DNA from: Moniliella sp. 'wahieum'
Taxonomy: Eukaryota; Basidiomycota; Moniliellomycetes; Moniliellales; Moniliellaceae
DNA length: 64,000 nt
Direction: 5' to 3'
Assembly (NCBI GenBank): GCA_003971905.1
Contig: RSEE01000008.1
Coordinates: forward strand, 434,001 to 498,000
Both the position numbers and the translations under genes were made by a program. A model generated the notes under the pieces. That model was not told the DNA's origin. It worked only from the letters and a program-made list of their open reading frames with translations, and did not search any database. This document shows positions 11,194 through 22,721 of the stretch, one piece after another; position 1 is the first letter of the stretch; every line of letters begins with the position of its first letter.

Positions 11194-13049
11194 ATGTCGA
11201 GCTACGGTGCTGTGCCTGCCCAAGAGGGCCTCCCTCTTCCTGCTGAGGCAGCCGTCCGCACTCCGCGCTCCACCAAGCTCGCCCGTCTCGCTCTTCTTGC
11301 TGTTGGCCTTGCCGCGGCGGGCTTCTTTGCCCTCCGGCACTCCGCCAGCCCTGCGCCTCCGGCCACACCAGAGGGACGACGCTGCCGCTTTTGTGCGTAT
11401 CTCGATTGATATACATGGCGTAGCTGACCGAAGTGCAGGCCAGCCTCCCGCGTGGCCAAGTGGCCTGGGCACAGTGCCCCGCAGGATTGGAGCAGTTTGA
11501 CTGCGGCCGTCTGCAAGCGCCGTGGATTACACCAACGAGGCCGACGTGCGCAAACACCTCGGTGGCAGTGTGCGCTTCCCAGCAGGTGGGGGAAAGACGG
11601 TCGTGAGATGTGTTGGGATCGTTATTGCTCAACCTGGCGGCCCCGGCGGATCGGGGATTGCATTTGCGACGAACCGCAAGCCGCAGAACGGGAACCGGAC
11701 TACGGCCGAGGTGTTGACACCCTCTTTGAAGGGAGATATGACATTGTCTCCTTTGATCCGCGTGGGATTGGTCGCACCTGGCGGGCGTGCAGTGCCTCGA
11801 TGCGCCCGATACTTTGTTTGTCTACGACTTCCAATCAATGGCCAATGGGGGGTGCTGGGTGCCCATCATGCAACTAAGGCTGAGTTTGGCACCGACCTGG
11901 CCCAGCTTTCTCTCTTCTCCTCCCTCTGCTCGGCCAACTCGACACGCGAGGAGCAGATGAAGTACGTCAGCGCCTTTGTCGCGCGCGACATGAAGCTGCT
12001 GTACGAAGGACTGAACGATACGGCCCTGCACTACTGGGGCTTAGCTACGGTACCGTCCTCGGGTCAGTGTTTGCGGATATGTTCCCTGAGCACGTTGGCC
12101 GCGGGCCATTGATGGTGTAGTGGACGTACCTGCCTACCACGAGGGTGCATGGAGCAACAATCTCTCGACATTGAGGACGAGTTCCGGCTCCTGTTTGATG
12201 AGTGGTAAGGCAGGTCCTGAGGCCTGCCCTCTGGCCAAGTTGGTTCCCAAGCACGCCAAGGGCAGTGATCTCCACATTAGCGTATCCAACTGGTGGAAAC
12301 GCTCAAGGCTCATCCCATCCCCGCATTGGAAGTATCTCCGCCGCAACTCTCACCTTCTCCTCGGTAGTGGGCCAATTTTCACTTCGCTCTATGCCCCTGT
12401 GCAATGGCCAGGACTGGTGAAGCGTCTTGCCGATGCGATGGAGGGGAACGTCACTGCTCTCGCTTCGGCGGGGCTGTGACGCTGGAGCTGGAAGATAAGG
12501 TGTCGATTGGCGCGGATGGGGCCCCACACGCTGCGATTGCCTGTGGGGACGTGCTAGACCCCCCTGGGGAGGACTGGAGTATTTCGCAGTACCGCACCCA
12601 CCTTGAAGTGCTCCTCACTGACAGCCCTACTTTTGGCTACCTCTGGGCGGGAATGGCGCCCAAGTGCTTGGGTGCCTGGCGACTGCGCGCCAAAGAACGC
12701 CACTTTGGTCACTTTGATTCCCCTACCGCCTTCCCTGTCTTGGCACTGGGCAATGACTACGACCCGGTTACCCCTGGCCGCTTTGCTGACCTGATGGCGT
12801 CCAAGTTCCCCTCGGCTGTCTCGGTCGGCGGAGGGGTACGGCCATTGCACCATCTCCCAGCCCTCAGAGTGCATTGAAAACATTCTACGAGACTACTTTA
12901 TCCGGGGCAAGGTTCCGCAGCAAGACACTTATTGCAAGGTTAATAAGGATGCCCCGTCTTCCCCCTTCCGGGTGTCAAGGCTCTGGCCACCCCATTGGAC
13001 GGAGGGTGTGGGGGAGAGTCTCCATGAGATCCTCCGTCATGTCATGTGA
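11194..13049 (+). CDS. Membrane-anchored alpha/beta hydrolase, TAP-like (tripeptidyl aminopeptidase family)
   Basis: Serine hydrolase of the TAP/prolyl-aminopeptidase-like group, predicted to cleave N-terminal peptides or esters outside the cytosol. N-terminal: about 27 residues, then one hydrophobic segment (LARLALLAVGLAAAGFFAL), a signal anchor. After a 46-nt intron (11393-11438) come the family marks: EQFDCGRLQ then VDYTNEAD, oxyanion loop QPGGPGGSG, YDIVSFDPRGIGRTW, nucleophile elbow LSYGTVLGSVFADMFP (Ser near 12045), Asp in GNDYDPVTP (about 12760), and His in GYGHCTISQPSEC (about 12845). The triad is thus complete. Stop TGA 13047-13049. At least six one-base frame breaks separate these motifs, although each is well preserved, so sequencing indels are more likely than decay. 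Exact substrate unknown. Confidence 0.8.
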
Positions 13050-13496
13050 GTGGCATGCTATGACTTTATTCTTTCTTGTCCCCTTCCGCTGCTCGTCCCC
13101 GTTTTTGTTCGAGCAACACTACTTCTCTCTCTCCCACGTGGGTTCCATCTTCCCACCTGGGCAAAGTTTCACCCAAATCATCCGTCAACGTTCAACAGTC
13201 AACCGCTGTGTCTCTTCAGAGGGAGAGCAATCTGAGTTTATAGGGAAAGCAATTTGAGCTTAATAGATCAATTGAGACGACGGCACTCGCTTCCCTGGTT
13301 GATGCCAGGGATTAGAGGGGACGGAAGCAAGGCAAAGCTTGCACGGGGCGGCCAGCAGGAGCCCATGTCCATGGTGGAATTATAAGGGAAAAAGAGGGGA
13401 GAAAGGGAAGGAAAAGGAAAGGAAAGGATTGGGAGGGAAACGCGCAAGGAACAACCACTTAAATTAAGTGCAGGTACTTAGTAAACAGAGGACACT
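13050..13496. other. Intergenic region between convergent genes
   Basis: Two genes end towards each other here. A short period-7 array with GTCAACG-like units lies at 13183-13203, and a purine-rich AAGGAAAGG tract at 13380-13440. No gene is seen. Confidence 0.5.
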
Positions 13497-15523
13497 TCAC
13501 GAGTGGTGCAGCTCCACCAAAGCAAAGATCTTGCTCTCTGCGTCAGCAAGGCCCTGGGCAAAGTGGGAGTTGTAGACTTCCCACGTATCTTGCTCCAGTG
13601 TCCCCTGAGCCACGTGAGCAGCAAAGGAGTCTGCAATATATTGCCCGTGGAAGCCCATCCGCGATACGGAAGACGCCTGCGATGCAAAGATCTTGGCGCT
13701 GTAGTACCCGTCACTGTAACCTGTGTTTCCCGCATGCTGCTCGGGAGAAAGCCCTCGCACCAACAACGCTGCCCGTGCTGCCGCACTGCCACCCCTCTTG
13801 GAAGGGGAATAGGGTAGCACAGGATCGGCAAGGGACTTGACCCCATTGGTGATCTTGCTTAACACTTGCGTCATGTTCTCCCCTGTTGACTGTGCCAATT
13901 TGCGCCCTCCCTTTGACGAGCCGGAGCCGGAAGCAGAGCTTGATCCGGACCCGGACCTGGAGGAGGCCGAATTGGTCCAAGCTCTGAGGGGGCTGGTCAT
14001 CAGCTTGGTGTTGATAGTAGCCATAAAGCACCAGCCAGCATTCTGCTCGCACGATTCCAACCGCCAAGACCAGAAGGACCATCCGCCAGCGTTCTTCTGA
14101 TAAACGCTGGACTGGGCATTGCAGAAGCCTTGTTGGGAGTTGTGGGCATCACGTGCGCCAGACAGACTGCTGGAGGCCAGAGCACAGCTCCATTCGCCCA
14201 CAATCAGGTTGTGTGCGCGCGGTACTACTATTGCTGGACAAATATTGAGCCACCGCCTTCGATGTGAGATGTGTGCCCACGGGCAGAGGTGCTCTTGTCG
14301 GAGGAAGAATAGACGTAGTACATGTGGTTGTCCTGCACCACAAAGTCGGTCCGGCCATGAACAAAGGCGGAGCCCTCGGAGAGGCTGAAGCCGTCGTGGA
14401 AGAAGATGGGAAGCATTTTGGCCTGAGGGTTGTTGGCCTTGCGCATCGCGTTCATGGCTGTGGTGAGCCATGGGTAAAGCTGCTTGCGGTACCCACCATT
14501 AGGCTCGTTGAGTGTCTCAATCCCGATCACATTGGTCACATTGGCATACTGCTCCGTCAGGTGCACAAGCAGATCCGTCGTACGTGCCATGTTACTCTGG
14601 GTGAAGAATCCAATCTTGCCGTCTGACACCCCTGAGTGCGCCTGGCCATTTGGTTGCCATACGCGCCATGCAGGTCGATCAGCACGCCAATGTCGTACTC
14701 AGCGGCCCATTGGATCGCCCGGGTGAGATAGCGCAATTCATTGGCATACACCGACAGCCATGCTTGGAACGGGGTGTTATTGAGCCACTGTGATGTTCCC
14801 ATGCTCCAGTAACCAATGGGGATGCGCACCGTGTTGACGCCCATCGAGGCCATCTTGGCAAAATCTGCCTTGGTAACCCACGTGTCCCAGTGCTTCTCCA
14901 TTCGAGCCTTCGCACTCGACAAGCCTGTGCTTGATACCCCGTACCCGGTAACACATCGTGCTCGGCTGCCGCGGCTTGGTTCGCACAGGTAAACATCGAG
15001 GGCGCCATCCAGTTCTCGAGGACAAACCTGGTCGGTGTTAGCTTTCACTGTGAAAGGTGCAGCAAACGGGGTCACGTACCAGCTGCCTAGGTTGACCGAG
15101 ATTTGCTTGCGATAGCGCATAATGTTGGCGCTTGTAGAATCAAAAGGAGAAAAGTCGTTGGCCTGAGGCAGAGAAGAGGAGGGGGTGTAGTCATCCAGCA
15201 CATGGCATCCGCCCGGGCCGACAGTGGAGGCAAAGTTATTGCCCGACGAGGCAGCCCAGTTCGTCGGGACATACAGAGTTGACGGAGTACCCCATTCGCT
15301 CTTCTGGCTCTGGTGGGGGAGGTTGATCTGTTTGTATGTCCCATTCGACGAGCCGGCGACTTGGAAGCTGTTGCCTCCGTGTGGCCAGTGGGCAGGGCAA
15401 CGTTGGTCGAGCTGGCGTTGGTAGGAAGGATGGGGGTAGGTTTGTAAGTGGCGAGGGCGAGGGAAAGACTGCTCAACAGTCCTTGCAGGGGCCCAGCCTG
15501 TTCTGCGCGAGAGAAGAACGCAT
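13497..15523 (-). CDS. Glucan 1,3-beta-glucosidase (GH5 exo-beta-1,3-glucanase)
   Basis: Glycoside hydrolase family 5 enzyme trimming beta-1,3-glucan, expected at the cell wall or secreted. Marks in order on minus: QISVNLGSW (15090), intron 15028-15079 (52 nt, gtacgt...accag), FVLENWMAPSMFTCANQ, MGVNTVRIPIGYWSMG (14830), LIDLHGAYGNQ, acid/base Glu in GIETLNEPNGG (14510), QDNHMYYVYSS, nucleophile Glu in LIVGEWSCAL (14190), then GGWSFW. After a Ser/Gly linker, a C-terminal module includes GYSDGYYSAKIFASQ and SRMGFHGQYIADS, which I recall from basidiomycete homologues. At least four frame breaks, one clearly a missing A at CAAATGG near 14650. Stop TGA 13497-13499. Start uncertain; ATG 15523 would place a hydrophobic LLSSLSLALA segment near the N-terminus. 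Confidence 0.82.
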
Positions 15524-16053
15524 ATCGTTCGGCCAGCGAGCTCAGCGTCCAGCGTCCAGCGCTGATGGATGTCTACCAGAGACAAGAGGAGGCGAGGATC
15601 AGCCTGCGCCGAGTGAAGAGTGAGGCGGCGGTGAAAGGTTGGAGGGGGGGGGGGAAGAGAGTAGGATGGAGGACGCGAGGGAAGAGACGTCTTCAGGGCG
15701 AGGAAAGCTCTTCTCCGCGACCCACCCTTTCCGATTAAGACGATAGTAGTGGTTGGTGCTGACGAGGTGGCAGCGAGGTGTGTGGGATATGGAGAGCGAT
15801 GTTGAGTGGCGAAGGCACTGTGATGAGCGAAGCGCGAGGTAGCCGATCGATGATGACGCAGGTTTCCAAGTCCGATGCGCTGGGAGCAGATGCGGCCTGT
15901 TTTGCAGAACAAAGTAGTGAAGCTGGAAGATGTGTGCTGGCTGGTCTTGGCCTACCTTGGCTGTCTAGCAGGCTGCCCCCTTGGCTCGGTTCATTGTGCA
16001 GAGCAGAGGTTAGAATATGCTGAGTACTTCAAATGTGTTCCTGCTGGAGATGG

Positions 16054-16083
16054 TGCATGATGCATGATGCATGAGCATGAGCG
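16054..16083. repeat. Heptamer array (TGCATGA)
   Basis: Three perfect 7-nt units followed by one degenerate unit. Confidence 0.8.
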
Positions 16084-16176
16084 CTGCGCAGGTGGCGAGA
16101 GGATGCTCAGCACGGGAGCAGTAGAAATTAGGTGTGACCGCGTGACCGGTGAGCTCGCCGGTGATGGGTTCTGTGT

Positions 16177-16204
16177 TGTCACATGTCACATGTCACATGT
16201 CACA
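16177..16204. repeat. Heptamer array (ATGTCAC)
   Basis: About four tandem 7-nt units (TGTCACA register), on a background of related TGACCG words just upstream. Confidence 0.85.
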
Positions 16205-16945
16205 GACCGCCACCCAAAGCACAGCCGAGTCGTCATGATGATGACCTACTTGCCATGTGGGTGATCTTGACGTCGATCCTGTAATGTCGCAGTCGCAGGA
16301 CCAGTCGAGTGAGTCTCTCTCTCTCAGTGCACACAGGCTCCGTCCTGGTTCTGTGTCGTCTACAGGCCACCATTTCTGTACTACCCCAGCCCCGGAACCG
16401 CGAGGACTGAGACTGGCTGCAGGCCTTGTGCCAACGCTGTGGCGGGGCGAACAAACTCCATAAGATCAAGATCGCACATGTGCATGAACGTTTGAACGGT
16501 GAACGTCGAACGTTGAACGTAGTACGACCGTGCGGGCGCCAGTGGCCCGCGTGGTCCTTTAGCTTGATAATCTTATCCAGGCTTAGGCTGGTTACCACAG
16601 TCACTAATAGCTTTACTGGATGCTAGTTACCTTATCGACTACAGGGTTATTAGTCACATATGCGCCGCTGCTGCCACGCCAGAGACCACGCCCCATGTCA
16701 CCCCTGCGCTGCAAGCCATGCCGCCCCAATATTGCCCCTATAGCAAACTAAGGTCCCACAAGCCCTAAGATCCTAGGACCTAAAACCTTAAGGTTTAAGA
16801 CTAAAGCGAAGCTTCAACTTCCTTCAGGTCTTACTTCAAGCTTCAAGCCTCACAGGCCCCAGATCTCGGAGGGCCCCAAGGCAGGCCCAAGCGACGGACG
16901 GCAGTAGTGAAGACGGGACAAGAGGTGTGCTTGCGGCCGAGTTTC

Positions 16946-16966
16946 CGTGACGCGTGACGCGTGACA
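16946..16966. repeat. Heptamer array (GCGTGAC)x3
   Basis: Three tandem units identical to the 36275-36293 array and to the reverse complement of 4229-4250. Confidence 0.85.
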
Positions 16967-17013
16967 AGCGAGATGTGGCACGCGACACTGCGCGCACACT
17001 GCTGAGATTGTTG

Positions 17014-17041
17014 AACGATAATCGATAATCGATAATCGATG
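17014..17041. repeat. Heptamer array (CGATAAT)
   Basis: Three and a half tandem CGATAAT units starting in AACGATAATCG. Confidence 0.85.
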
Positions 17042-17658
17042 ATCTCGAGTTTATATATATCGAAACCATGAAAGTGGTGCGGCATGGTGTGGCTGGTGGG
17101 GTTGGCTTGAGTAAGTAGAAGACAGTTAAACATCAGTGCATTGTGCAGAGGCTCAGCGCTCAGTCTGAGCGCTGAACGCTGAACTCCGCAGCCTGGCTAA
17201 TTTGATTAGCACCTCAGCTAAGGGCGCCGAGCCTCAGCTGAGCCCAGGTTATTAGCGGTTGAGAGCAACTCTGAAGCGCAGCGAAACAGGTGGATTGGAA
17301 CTGATAGTAGTACGTACAAAGTTTATTGGGTATCATCTGCTACACCGTTGCCCCGCCTGGTCCCTGCGCGGTCGAAGGAGATTCTATCGCTTGAAAGGTA
17401 TATTTCAAATATTTCAATTTGGAACCGAAGACCGTGGCGTTGCGAGTCGATACCACATTAAATAGAGAGTTCCTCGTCTGAGGAAAACACTCGGGAACTC
17501 AACGTTCGACGATAATTGTGTTGGTAGTGGTGACGTGGATATGATTGCTTTTCGAGGTCCCCTGAAGCACGTCTAACCCTTACGCCCGCTGCTTCCTTTG
17601 TGCTTCTCCCTGTCAGCTTTCTCTCTCTTTAATACGAGAGTAGACGACACCGCTTCCA

Positions 17659-18233
17659 CTACATCTTTAGTGTGTATAAGACCAGAGGAACTGGGTGATG
17701 AATCTCTGGAAATGTATTAGGACAATGCAATCGCGGTGATGTTGTAACATGTAACAGGAGATGGAGGTGAGCGTCATACGCCGGGGCAGCAGGCCCCTTG
17801 GTAAGGATGTCACGAGCGCTGAGGTGGATTGTGGCGATAGCATACTCGGTACGCTGGAGCCAGTCGCGGGTCTCCCATTTGTCGGCTTTGCGGGACAGTT
17901 GTTTGTTGCCTCGGATGCGACAGGGGCGATCGATGGCAGAGTGGATGTCCGGAGACACGGGATCCGAGAGGGTGGGTGTGGCGGTAGGTGCGGGCGCGGG
18001 CGCGGGGGTTGTGGTTGATGAATGATTGAGGTGCGGCAAAAGAGCCTGGATGGTGGCCGCGACAATAGCTTGAGCGTCGGCGGCGGAGGGGGGGGGGGAA
18101 GTGACCACGGGGGGGAAGCCGATCCTGGGGCACCTTGGTTGGTGGGCGCGGGGAGCAAGGGAGAGTCGTCGGCGTCGTCCATCTCGGGGTGGGTCGCGTG
18201 GGACGCAATAGCACGTGTGCGGCGGCTGGACAT
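17659..18233 (-). CDS. Gag-like or uncharacterised ORF
   Basis: Starts at ATG 18233 with MSSRRTRAIASHATHPEMDD, then an acidic and Pro-rich segment; one base lost or gained at a 7-G or 11-G run (18088-18117) moves the reading into a second frame with AQAIVAATIQALLPHLNH, an AP repeat and a DKWETRDWLQRTEYAIATI helix. About 190 residues in all. The arrangement (disordered N-terminus then a Trp-containing helical block) resembles gag proteins of fungal LTR retrotransposons. No zinc knuckle, protease, integrase or reverse transcriptase follows, and no LTR pair was found. A TATATAT sequence at 18390-18396 sits about 160 nt upstream. Could equally be an ordinary lineage-specific gene. Confidence 0.35.
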
Positions 18234-19470
18234 GGTGTAAGGAAGGTGAATGGTGGAGAGATGTGTCCAGCGGGAGTGGGGTGGGTGATTGGGCTGAAAG
18301 CCGGAAGGCTGAGTGAGATCAAATCTAATAGGAGATGGAGATGGGGGAAAGGATGAGGATCATCTTCATCGAGTGGAAAGAGAGCGAGGTATATATGCCG
18401 CGGAGAAGAAGAGAACATGCGAGCTAAGTCACATGAAGGAAAAGAGGGAGCACAAACAGCACAGGGTCTAGAACAAATCAAAGGGGGCCAGACAATTTGG
18501 TGACAAAAGGTGATCATGTGAGTCTGATTCCGACATGGTGGTTAAGTCTAAGCCTTATGCCACACCTAAAGGAGATAGGGGTTCAAACAAGCCTGAGTAT
18601 ACACGTGGAGGCTTCGGAGGTCAAACAAGGGGAAAAGGGTGATAAAAGGCACCTTGGCCTATGTACAGGATCACGGGCCGCAACATAGTATGTAACCATG
18701 TCATTGACAGAGAGCTTAAGACTGGGACGGATAAACGATGTGCCTAAACCGACCCCTTCACCCCGCGTGTGTTGCTTGTCGGCGCAAAACTCATTTGAGA
18801 ACCAGGGAAATCGCCAGGAGAACAACAGGACCCTCTGGTGCCGGTCATCCGTTCCCATACCCGAGGTAGCGCGTGTGGATACGAATGAACGTGATAGACA
18901 TCTGAGGGTGGTTCATCTCCATTATAACTGTGAGTATAGTTAATTTCTTCCAGTTTCCAAGCACCTTGCCCGCTGTCTTGGTGGCATAGTATCATCGTGT
19001 CGTCAAAAATCAAAGGGAAAACGGTTATTGGGTGCTTCTCCGGTAATACTTATTGGCGTTCCTGTCGCATTTTGCCTTTTCTAGGAGCCGAAGCAGCTCC
19101 TTCTCCCGGCGTTCCAAAAGCGTCAAGGTCCTCTCATGTACCACCCTCCAGTACGCGGCCTGCGCCTCCTGCGTTCCCAAGTCGGTGGTCTACCTCCATT
19201 CCTGATCCTTCGATTGCTCCAGGTCCCATCAAGCTGTAGGCCCAGTGGCTCCCTAGTTCTATATACTTTGTGCACCTGTTCGTGCTCGTCATCGATGTGA
19301 CAATGTCATCCTTTACTTGTAGTCGGTGTAAACTGAGTACTGAGTTGAGTACTGATTGCTGTCACTTGGACTCGGCGCAAACAGCGTCGGCATCTATTCA
19401 ACGACGGTTCAAAAACGTCTGATCAGCGATTCACACAGCGCTGCGTCTCAGCTTCAACATCGTCAATATA
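18234..19470. other. Intergenic stretch with coding-like fragments
   Basis: Next to the gag-like ORF promoter. On minus, 18580-19010 contains open stretches in two frames of reasonable composition, but no family is recognised and no start or splice sites are convincing. A GAGTACT period-7 array lies at 19331-19355. Confidence 0.3.
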
Positions 19471-20102
19471 CTAACCGAACCGTTCCCCAACAGCGCGACG
19501 TCTTTTATGGCCGCATTTCTTCGTCTGGGACTGATCCAACATCCAATAATCAATCAATTGATCACCCAATGTAAAGTACCAAAGTGTGTCAACGTAGCGC
19601 CTAAAGATGTCAAGGCCTATGAACGTGTTATGAACCCACAGGCCAGTCGCGTTGTTTACCGTGTGTTCTTCCTCTCTGGTATACAAGGCGCTATTGCATG
19701 CAGCATAAAGGAATCCCAAAGCGGTATCCAAAGCAATTTCCCCTCAAGTCACAGATGGAGTGCACACATGGTTGAAGGCGGGCTCCCTCACTCAATTTCT
19801 TGCGGGCTCCAAGCTTGTATTGGGCTCGTGGGCAGGCCATGTTGTGTCACAACTCTAACATCAGTTCTCACTTTTGCACTTGTAAAGAACAGCTCGTAGG
19901 GGGCGGTGCTGGAGATCAATCTGGACGTTCCTGTTCGAGTTTGAGCTCCAGGCACTTATACCTGCGGGTATCAAAGAAAGAGAAAAAATGGATACAGCTG
20001 ATGAGAGAACTCACTGTTGTGCTCAACCACGTTGCCAATACATCCGCCTCCTTGAGAGGCTGTTGAATATCTCCTATCGATGCATAATCTCATCTGCTGT
20101 AT
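19471..20102 (-). other. Candidate intron-containing gene fragment, unrecognised
   Basis: On minus, a codon-like segment containing GGCIGNVVEHN runs into a textbook intron (gtgagt...acccgcag, about 19954-20008), after which SISAWSSNSNRN follows in phase; a second possible donor (gtgagaactg) lies near 19885. Further on, 19471-19731 is open with a sequence containing GLWVHNTFIGLDIFRRYVDT. Frames between these pieces do not join cleanly. No family recognised. The splice-site quality is the only reason to list it. Confidence 0.25.
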
Positions 20103-20291
20103 TTCCTTATAGTATGTTGTTGCTTCTTCTTACACTCCCGCGTGCGGTGCAATCTAGACCAGTCGTGTGGCAAGCTGCATCTTCGCACACAACCGAAGGG
20201 AGCCGCTGATGGCTCATGCGCGCTCATGATTACCATGCCAAAAAAAGGTAATCGGATTTCCTTCCTGTGGGAGGGGAGGTCCTCTCATTCA

Positions 20292-20552
20292 CTAGAATCC
20301 GTCGAAGGTTGTCCACAGAAAAGCCACGTCCTCTGCGGAATCCTCATATCCCACCACGCAAGGTCCTGGAGGCCTCGAGCCCTCTTCTCGGTCCGTTGAG
20401 TACTTGACTGGGTACCGCGTGTCGAACGTCCAACGTCGAGTGGTGAAGTATAGTGCAAACATTGCCAATTCCGCGAGTTGCGAGTAGCAACGTTGCGATT
20501 CGAGCATGGTGTTCGGTGCAAGGCTAGCAAATGCGTGGGCAAGCAATTTCAT
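20292..20552 (-). CDS. Small hypothetical ORF
   Basis: An 86-residue ORF from ATG 20552, beginning MKLLAHAFASLAPNTMLESQ and ending FLWTTFDGF. The composition is protein-like, but a second long frame overlaps it, so it may be chance. No family, no neighbours in operon-like order, and no supporting signals. Confidence 0.25.
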   Translation of the reverse strand: MKLLAHAFASLAPNTMLESQRCYSQLAELAMFALYFTTRRWTFDTRYPVKYSTDREEGSRPPGPCVVGYEDSAEDVAFLWTTFDGF

Positions 20553-21030
20553 AATTGTAACCCCCGGATTTTTTCAGCCCGGAGAAACGGCGGCGAAGAA
20601 CCCGAAGGAAGCAGGCACGACGTCAGTGGGCGGGGTGGCGTCATCGCGTCATCGCCTCCATAACTGGGTAAGAAAGACTGGTACTGATAAATGACTGCGA
20701 TCAATAAAAAACTCCGTCGGACTCCTCTCACGCAAAGGGGCAGTGTCGCGTCGGTCACCAGAGCCACCAGTGACGCTTTCGGGTACCCCAAGCCGCTGCA
20801 ACCGCCGCAGGCAGGCGGCATGCGGGCAGTTTTGCCGCCTGGCTTTTCACCCTGGTCAATCCAAACGGAGTGCAATGCGGGGGCTGTGGTCCCACTGCGC
20901 GACACCCTCGGTGCATTCGCACGCTTCCCCCTGTCTGCTTCCACCACCATCTCCAGCCTCCTTCCAACCCCTGACGACCCCACCACCACCATCGCCCTCA
21001 TCGTGCCCAGTGTCATTCAGCCGGTTGACG
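20553..21030. other. Upstream region of the bZIP gene
   Basis: No gene seen. Open frames cross it on both strands as GC-rich shadows. C-rich, CACC-rich tract just upstream of ATG 21031 is compatible with a 5' UTR. Confidence 0.45.
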
Positions 21031-22417
21031 ATGGCCTACCGTGAGACCGGCCCTTCGTTCCTCTGGGGCCTCAATCAATTCATCTCCCCCGAATCCAGTT
21101 CGAACGGAGCTCCCAGCTCAGCTTCAGCGCAAGCTCCCGATGCTTTTCCACCGATGGACTCATCCTTGACCGTCTCGCCTGATGACCAGTTTGCCGACCA
21201 ATTGGCTCTCTGGACCACTGCTTCCTTCTCGTTTGACGGGCCTACAGGACACGCACTCATCGCTGACGACGAAAAGACTGCCCCAATGACGAGTTCAGTC
21301 GTGAGAACGATGAGCGGCAACTCGATCGTGAACGGGTTCGCGCCTTTGAATCCCACCAAGAGCAAGAGCATCCAGCGCAAGCAACTCCCTCCAATGGTGC
21401 TCATACCCCTTCCCCCCAGGCAGACAACCCTTTGTTGCAGATGTTGGCGTTGAGTTCGATGACTTCGAGTCCAGCGCTTTCGTCACCAGTTTCTGCTCCA
21501 GCGCCTCCTCAACCACAAGTCCATCCCCAACAACAGCAACCGCAACCGCAACCGCAACCGCAACTCCTCTCGCTTCTTGGCTCCCTCAACCCTTTATTGC
21601 TTCTGCAGTTGAATCAACTCCTTTCTTCTGCAGGCACTCTGGGTTTGTCTAATGCTCTCCCAGCGGCTTTGGCGCAGTTGAACGGTTTGACCTCAGGTCA
21701 GGTGGGTGCGCACCCTTCGAATCCTGCAGCGCTGCATGCCCTTGCACCGCTTCTGCAGTCGTTGACGAACCAAGCCCCGTCTTTTGCTCCGGCTCCGACC
21801 GCACCCGCAACGAGCAACCCTCTTTCGCAACTTTTTGCACAATTAGGCCAGGCTCTACCCCCCTCGCTACCTCAGCCGCAACCCCAGGCGGCCAGTCAAC
21901 CTGTGGAACAACCTGTCTCTCAACGAGCGCCCTCCACCCTGGGTCCGGTTCATCAAGATTCTCTTCCTCGTCCTGCGCCCCTCCTTCCAAGGCAGCCACA
22001 TCCCCATCTCCAAGCCCCTCCAGCACCCTAGATCGGCCGCCCTCCACCGTGGAGCCCAAGGCGCGCCCTGCAAAGAAGCGTCGCACGGAGACAAAGGAAG
22101 AGAAGGAACTACGTGCCGACCTTGATCACGCCAACATCCCTCCACTTGTTCTCGTTGACACGGGAAATCCCGAAGCGGATGCGGAGGCCAATCGCCTGGC
22201 CATTGAGGAAGACAAGCGGAGGCGCAACACTGCAGCCAGCGCCCGGTTCCGCTTTAAGAAGAAGCAGCGCGAGGCTGCGATGGAAGCGAGCCACAACGAG
22301 CTGCGTGAGCGCGTCGAGGCTCTGGAAAAGGAGAACAAGACACTGCACGCAGAGAATGACTGGTTGCGCTCCTTCTTCTCAGCTGGCTCAGAGGGACGTG
22401 TTCCTACCCTCCCCTAG
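21031..22417 (+). CDS. bZIP transcription factor, CYS-3/MET4-like
   Basis: DNA-binding regulator; the closest family I recognise is the CYS-3/Zip1/Met4-like group that controls sulfur assimilation and related stress responses. The basic region (about 22210-22280) reads EEDKRRRNTAASARFRFKKK, a hallmark of that group, followed by a leucine zipper with VEALEKENKTLHAENDWLRS. Upstream lies about 350 residues of Pro/Gln/Ser/Ala-rich activation-domain-like sequence, including a QPQPQP run and an LLSLLGSLNPLLLLQLNQLL stretch. Start chosen at ATG 21031 (MAYRETGPSFLWGL). Two one-base frame breaks, near 21285 and about 21990-22020, separate the start from the bZIP domain. Stop TAG at 22417. Regulatory target is inference. 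Confidence 0.82.
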
Positions 22418-22721
22418 CGACATGCGTCAATGCACGAGCCCACCTCCCTTTCGGGCACTAAGTGAGACGCTTAAAACTGGTCCTCCAACGGGATTGCTCC
22501 TCAAGCTTCCAAGTACCAACTGCTCTACTTCCTTGACCAGAGGAAAAAAAAAAAAAAGCACACACGACCTACCCAATGACCAATGCCCTCAGTCTCTTAT
22601 ATTGTTATCCTCCAACGGAGACAACTGTATCCATACCCACCTTCCAACAGGCGGGCTTTGTACTTGACCCACATGTGTTAATCGATGCCTTTTGCTTTCG
22701 CCAGCACATAATTGCTCCATC
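22418..22721. other. 3' intergenic region between convergent genes
   Basis: No gene. Contains an A(14-15) run at about 22545. Confidence 0.5.

Larger units (their letters stand above)
15524..17658. other. Repeat-rich intergenic stretch
   Basis: About 2.1 kb without a recognisable gene. The main content is a series of short direct repeats of period 7 with different units: TGCATGA (16054-16083), ATGTCAC (16177-16204), TGAACGT-like (16483-16520), a degenerate CCTAAGA-like series (16755-16810), GCGTGAC (16946-16966), CGATAAT (17014-17041) and GCTCAGC/GCTGAAC (17150-17187). A TATATATAT sequence lies at 17050. Confidence 0.5.

Noticed and set aside
18570-18590. T-loop-like GGGTTCAAAC suggesting a tRNA
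   Set aside because: No matching acceptor, D or anticodon stems around it.
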